Positions 61,042-64,000 of a DNA stretch of 64,000 nt are shown piece after piece (the first letter of the stretch is position 1; every line of letters starts with the position of its first letter). The notes under the pieces are model-generated. The model ran no database searches and was not told the origin of the DNA. It saw nothing but the letters and a program-made list of their open reading frames with translations. A program made the position numbers and the translations under genes. Origin of the DNA: Flavobacterium gelidicaeli (GTDB lineage: Bacteria; Bacteroidota; Bacteroidia; Flavobacteriales; Flavobacteriaceae); NCBI RefSeq assembly GCF_013294005.1, contig NZ_JABSNK010000002.1, positions 124,001 through 188,000 of the forward strand. The letters run 5' to 3'.

Positions 61042-62913
61042 TTATTGTTTGTAAACATTATTCTCTTGCTTCACATCAGCCATTAATCCGCTAGGGTCGA
61101 TGGTGATTTTCTTGATTGTAACTTTTGTCTTAGCAATTGTAAAATCATAGTTAGAGGCAGCCCAAGTCCAGTCATTTAATACGGTTCTTTTTACGGATGG
61201 ATTAGGATTTGCTTTTTCATAATTCATCATGCGTAAGGGCACATAAAAACTTTCAGAAGTTCCGTCAGTGTACTCTACTAACAAATCAATAGGCATTGGC
61301 ATTCTACCTATTCTTTCTAGACTTACTGTGGTTTGATCTCCATTTTCGGTAACTGCTTTGATGGCATAATCAATCGTGTTTGTCGTCTCAGTCCAATCCA
61401 TTAAATACCAATCTAAATTTGCTCCCGAAACGCGTTCTGCACTTCTCTTGATATCATTAGGCGTAGGGTGTTTAAATTTAAAATCGTGGTAGTATCTTTT
61501 GATGGTTTCCGCTAATTTATCATCGCCAATAACATAACGCAATTGCGATAGAAAGATGCTTCCTTTTACGTAAGATGAAATACTGTACGGCCTGTTTTCA
61601 TCATAACGATCACCATGCGTACTTTGTGGTTGTTCCTTACCCGAATTAACTAAATAATAGTATGCTCTATAATTCCCTTCAAAAGGATTCACTACTTTTT
61701 TATCAGATAATTCGTTTGTCGCTAAATCTCCAATGTAAGTTGTAAAACCTTCATCCATCCAAGGATGTTTTGATTCGTTTGAAGCTAAAACATGTTGGAA
61801 CCACGCGTGTCCCAGCTCATGTGTTGCTGTGCCGTAAATTCCTTCAAGTGTTCCGTTACCTAACATTAATGTGCACATTGCATATTCCATTCCGCCATCA
61901 CCACCTTGAATAAAAGAGTATTGTTTGTATGGATAATTTCCAATGTTTTTATTATAAAAATCCATTACTTTCACCATCATTGGCTCTAGTTTTTTCCAAT
62001 TTTCGGCTGTTTTAGGATTGTTTTTGTACAAAAAGTGTAATGCCACATCATTAGGTCCTTGTACAACATCGTGAATATAGTCTTTATCAGCAGCCCAAGT
62101 AAAATCATGAACCATCGGAGCTACAAAATGCCAACTTAATGTTTTTCCTTTTTTTGGCGATTTTATGACAACGCCAGCATCTTCATATCCGTGCCCTACT
62201 TCGTTTTGATTTTGTAAATACCCTGATCCACCCAAAGTGTAGGCTGCATCAATATTGATGGTTACATCAAAATCTCCCCAAACACCATGAAATTCTCTTG
62301 CGATGTAAGGATCAGTATGCCAACCTTCAAAATCAAATTCGGCTAACTTTGGATACCATTGTGCCATTGATAATGCAACACCTTCAGAATTATTTCGTCC
62401 AGAACGACGAATTTGTACTGGAACTTGTCCGTCAAAATCTAAAGTAAAAGTTGATTTTGTGTTGGGTAACATTGGGCTAGCTAAAGTAACTTCAAGAATA
62501 GTTCCTACAGTTTTTGCAACAGCATCAGTACCATCTTGTTTGAAATTAGTGATTTTTAAATACCCTATTTCATCAGACTTCAAACTTTCAATACGGCTCA
62601 CTTTTACATCTTGACCGTCTACCTTAGTTTTAGTCACCATTCTTCCGTCAGGATCTTTGATGCTGTGTAATCTAGCATCCATTTCGCTGCCCGGTTGAAA
62701 AGCATTGTTGAACAAATGATAATACACTTTGGTTAACGTATCCGAAGAATTATTAGTGTAAATTAATTCTTGCTTCCCTTTGTATTGGTTGTTTTTCACA
62801 TCCATTGTTACCTCCATTTTATAATCAACATGCTGCTGCCAATATGTTGAACTTTGGGCTGATACTGCTCCAATACTAAAAGTAAGGATGGAAATTAAAA
62901 GAAACTTTTTCAT
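61042..62913 (-). CDS. Secreted M1-family metallopeptidase (aminopeptidase)
   Basis: A 623-residue exported gluzincin aminopeptidase: signal peptide (MKKFLLISILTFSIGAVSAQ), N-terminal beta-sandwich, then the zinc site H365-E-L-G-H369 and third ligand E388 in 'DEGFTTYIG', exactly 19 residues after H369. The exopeptidase loop reads 'GGMEYAM', a variant of GAMEN. The substrate is probably peptides in the periplasm or outside. The ATG at 62913 was chosen because a longer in-frame start at 62958 lies inside the terminator hairpin of the upstream gene. Confidence 0.92.
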   Translation of the reverse strand: MKKFLLISILTFSIGAVSAQSSTYWQQHVDYKMEVTMDVKNNQYKGKQELIYTNNSSDTLTKVYYHLFNNAFQPGSEMDARLHSIKDPDGRMVTKTKVDGQDVKVSRIESLKSDEIGYLKITNFKQDGTDAVAKTVGTILEVTLASPMLPNTKSTFTLDFDGQVPVQIRRSGRNNSEGVALSMAQWYPKLAEFDFEGWHTDPYIAREFHGVWGDFDVTINIDAAYTLGGSGYLQNQNEVGHGYEDAGVVIKSPKKGKTLSWHFVAPMVHDFTWAADKDYIHDVVQGPNDVALHFLYKNNPKTAENWKKLEPMMVKVMDFYNKNIGNYPYKQYSFIQGGDGGMEYAMCTLMLGNGTLEGIYGTATHELGHAWFQHVLASNESKHPWMDEGFTTYIGDLATNELSDKKVVNPFEGNYRAYYYLVNSGKEQPQSTHGDRYDENRPYSISSYVKGSIFLSQLRYVIGDDKLAETIKRYYHDFKFKHPTPNDIKRSAERVSGANLDWYLMDWTETTNTIDYAIKAVTENGDQTTVSLERIGRMPMPIDLLVEYTDGTSESFYVPLRMMNYEKANPNPSVKRTVLNDWTWAASNYDFTIAKTKVTIKKITIDPSGLMADVKQENNVYKQ

Positions 62914-62924
62914 CTTTATATAAA

Positions 62925-62960
62925 ATAAAAAATGGAAGGACAGTTGCTGCCCTTCCATTT
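62925..62960 (-). terminator. Intrinsic terminator of the subtilase gene
   Basis: AAATGGAAGG and CCTTCCATTT (with inner CAG/CTG) form the stem, followed on the minus strand by T6. It lies 18 nt after the stop at 62979. Confidence 0.8.
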
Positions 62961-62978
62961 GATTAATACTCTTGATTA

Positions 62979-64000
62979 TTATTTTTTAGACATCTTGTCT
63001 GCCATTAAAATAGCGTTGTAAGCATTTACAATTTTACCTGATTGTGATAATGTTGTAAATGAACGGCTGTCTTTTGGGTTTCCACCCACGACAACATCAG
63101 TAGCAATTGCAACACCCGAGTCCATTAAAATATGTTTAACTTGTGAAGCTGTAAGCTTAGGGTAATACGAACGAATAATCGCTGCAACTCCAGCCACGTT
63201 AGGCGAAGCCATTGATGTACCTTGTAAATACTTGTAGGTGTTGTTAGGTGTTGTTGCATATATTTTTACTCCAGGAGCAAATACATCTACATTTGTTTTT
63301 CCAAAGTTTGAGAAACGAGCTACTACTTTATCACCATACTCAAAGTTTAATGCTCCAATAGTAATCATGTTATCAGCAAATTCTGTTTTCTTGTCATCAG
63401 AATCGTTAGGGAAATTATCATAACTATCAATATCTTTCCCGTCATTACCAGCGGCATGAACAATCAATACATCTTTTTTCTCAGCGTATTTAATTGCGTC
63501 GTATACCCATTGTTTGTGAGGAGAAAAGCTTTTTCCAAAACTTCCATTAATTACTTTAGCTCCGTTATCTACAGCATAACGAATACCTAACGCAATGTCT
63601 TTATCGTATTCATCACCATCAGGAACGGCACGAACAGTTAAAATTTGAACATTATTTGCGATTCCGTCACCTCCAAGGTTGTTACCTCTAACTTGAGCAA
63701 CGATACCTGCAACGTGAGTACCATGAAGAATTTCTTCTTTATCTGGACCCATTACATTATTGTTACCATATTTTACATCCGTCATATCATCTGGATTGTC
63801 CCCTAAAACTTTTCTATAATCTTGTTTTAAATTATCTCCACTGAGTAACGCTGTCATTCCAGTAAGTTCTCCTTCAACTGCTTTTTTTAAATCAGCAACA
63901 GGAAGCCCAAATGAAAAAGCTCTTAACATAGTCACTTTGCTTTCCATTACAGCAGCATCTTTAGATTCTATTGCTTTTAACTCTTCAGCAGTATAAACAG
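62979..64000 (-). CDS. S8 family serine peptidase (subtilase), 5' end outside the window
   Basis: At least 340 residues are visible, and the frame stays open to the window edge, so an internal ATG at 63947 is not the true start. The catalytic His is in 'LHGTHVAGIVAQ', the oxyanion Asn in 'HAAGNDGKD', and the nucleophile Ser in 'GTSMASPNVAGVAA'. The catalytic Asp must lie near or beyond position 64000. The typical flavobacterial enzyme is about 540 residues and secreted; the C-terminus seen here has no type IX sorting domain. Confidence 0.88.
   Translation of the reverse strand, partial: VYTAEELKAIESKDAAVMESKVTMLRAFSFGLPVADLKKAVEGELTGMTALLSGDNLKQDYRKVLGDNPDDMTDVKYGNNNVMGPDKEEILHGTHVAGIVAQVRGNNLGGDGIANNVQILTVRAVPDGDEYDKDIALGIRYAVDNGAKVINGSFGKSFSPHKQWVYDAIKYAEKKDVLIVHAAGNDGKDIDSYDNFPNDSDDKKTEFADNMITIGALNFEYGDKVVARFSNFGKTNVDVFAPGVKIYATTPNNTYKYLQGTSMASPNVAGVAAIIRSYYPKLTASQVKHILMDSGVAIATDVVVGGNPKDSRSFTTLSQSGKIVNAYNAILMADKMSKK

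Noticed and set aside
62914..62958. Longer start for the M1 peptidase
   Set aside because: It lies within the terminator hairpin of the subtilase gene and would put a polar extension before a clear signal peptide.

Overview
The window is a gene-dense, AT-rich stretch of a Bacteroidota chromosome, most likely Flavobacterium or a very close relative. The evidence is the type IX secretion gene porZ next to recO, a complete Bacteroides-aerotolerance (bat) operon, several flavobacterial families of unknown function, signal peptides of the form MKK...FAQ or with lipoboxes, and repeated matches to the Bacteroidota promoter (-33 TTTG or TTG, about 20 nt, -7 TAnnTTTG) 12 to 20 nt before many start codons. 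I see no rRNA, tRNA, CRISPR array, prophage or intact insertion sequence.

Layout. 1-5.2 kb (minus): the 5' end of a secreted protein, a secreted beta-propeller protein, recO and porZ. 5.3-13.6 kb: gdhA, an outer-membrane barrel protein, a cystathionine gamma-synthase/lyase, a DUF3298 lipoprotein, a DinB-like protein, an ArsC-like reductase with an EamA transporter, then yicC, a secreted orphan, gmk and nadD. 14.9-17.9 kb: a LysR regulator divergent from an exported DJ-1/PfpI-like protein and a YqhD-like alcohol dehydrogenase, which looks like a carbonyl-stress module. 18.2-22.7 kb: gpsA, a DUF6503-like protein, pheS, small conserved proteins and a CvpA-like protein. 22.7-31.9 kb (minus): moxR, DUF58, a BatD-related protein and batA to batE. 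32-42 kb: an aldo/keto reductase with an SDR, an AlbA_2 protein flanked by small palindromes, a PP2A-like phosphatase, an ALDH7 enzyme, 3-hydroxyanthranilate dioxygenase, a secreted EEP-family protein, an S66 peptidase and YraN. 42-50 kb: a small ACT-like protein, a TIG lipoprotein, mfd behind a lipoprotein, a GalE-type threonine dehydrogenase, and a small secreted gene that seems to have lost its ATG.

50.5-59.1 kb is the most distinctive region. A LacI regulator is divergent from a TonB receptor, a GH63 hydrolase of the mannosyl/glucosylglycerate type, an SSS symporter, a glycerate 2-kinase and a phosphomannose-isomerase-like cupin. Two abutting 12-bp LacI-type operators lie between regulator and receptor. 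Read together this is a complete route for importing a hexosyl-glycerate (mannosylglycerate, the red-algal solute digeneaside, or glucosylglycerate), splitting it and sending both halves into glycolysis. The substrate is inferred. 59-64 kb (minus) holds an FAD amine-oxidase-like enzyme, a small membrane protein, a secreted M1 aminopeptidase and a subtilase cut by the window edge.

Several start codons were moved downstream of the longest reading because the longer one begins inside a -7 promoter box or a terminator. These choices are explained gene by gene.
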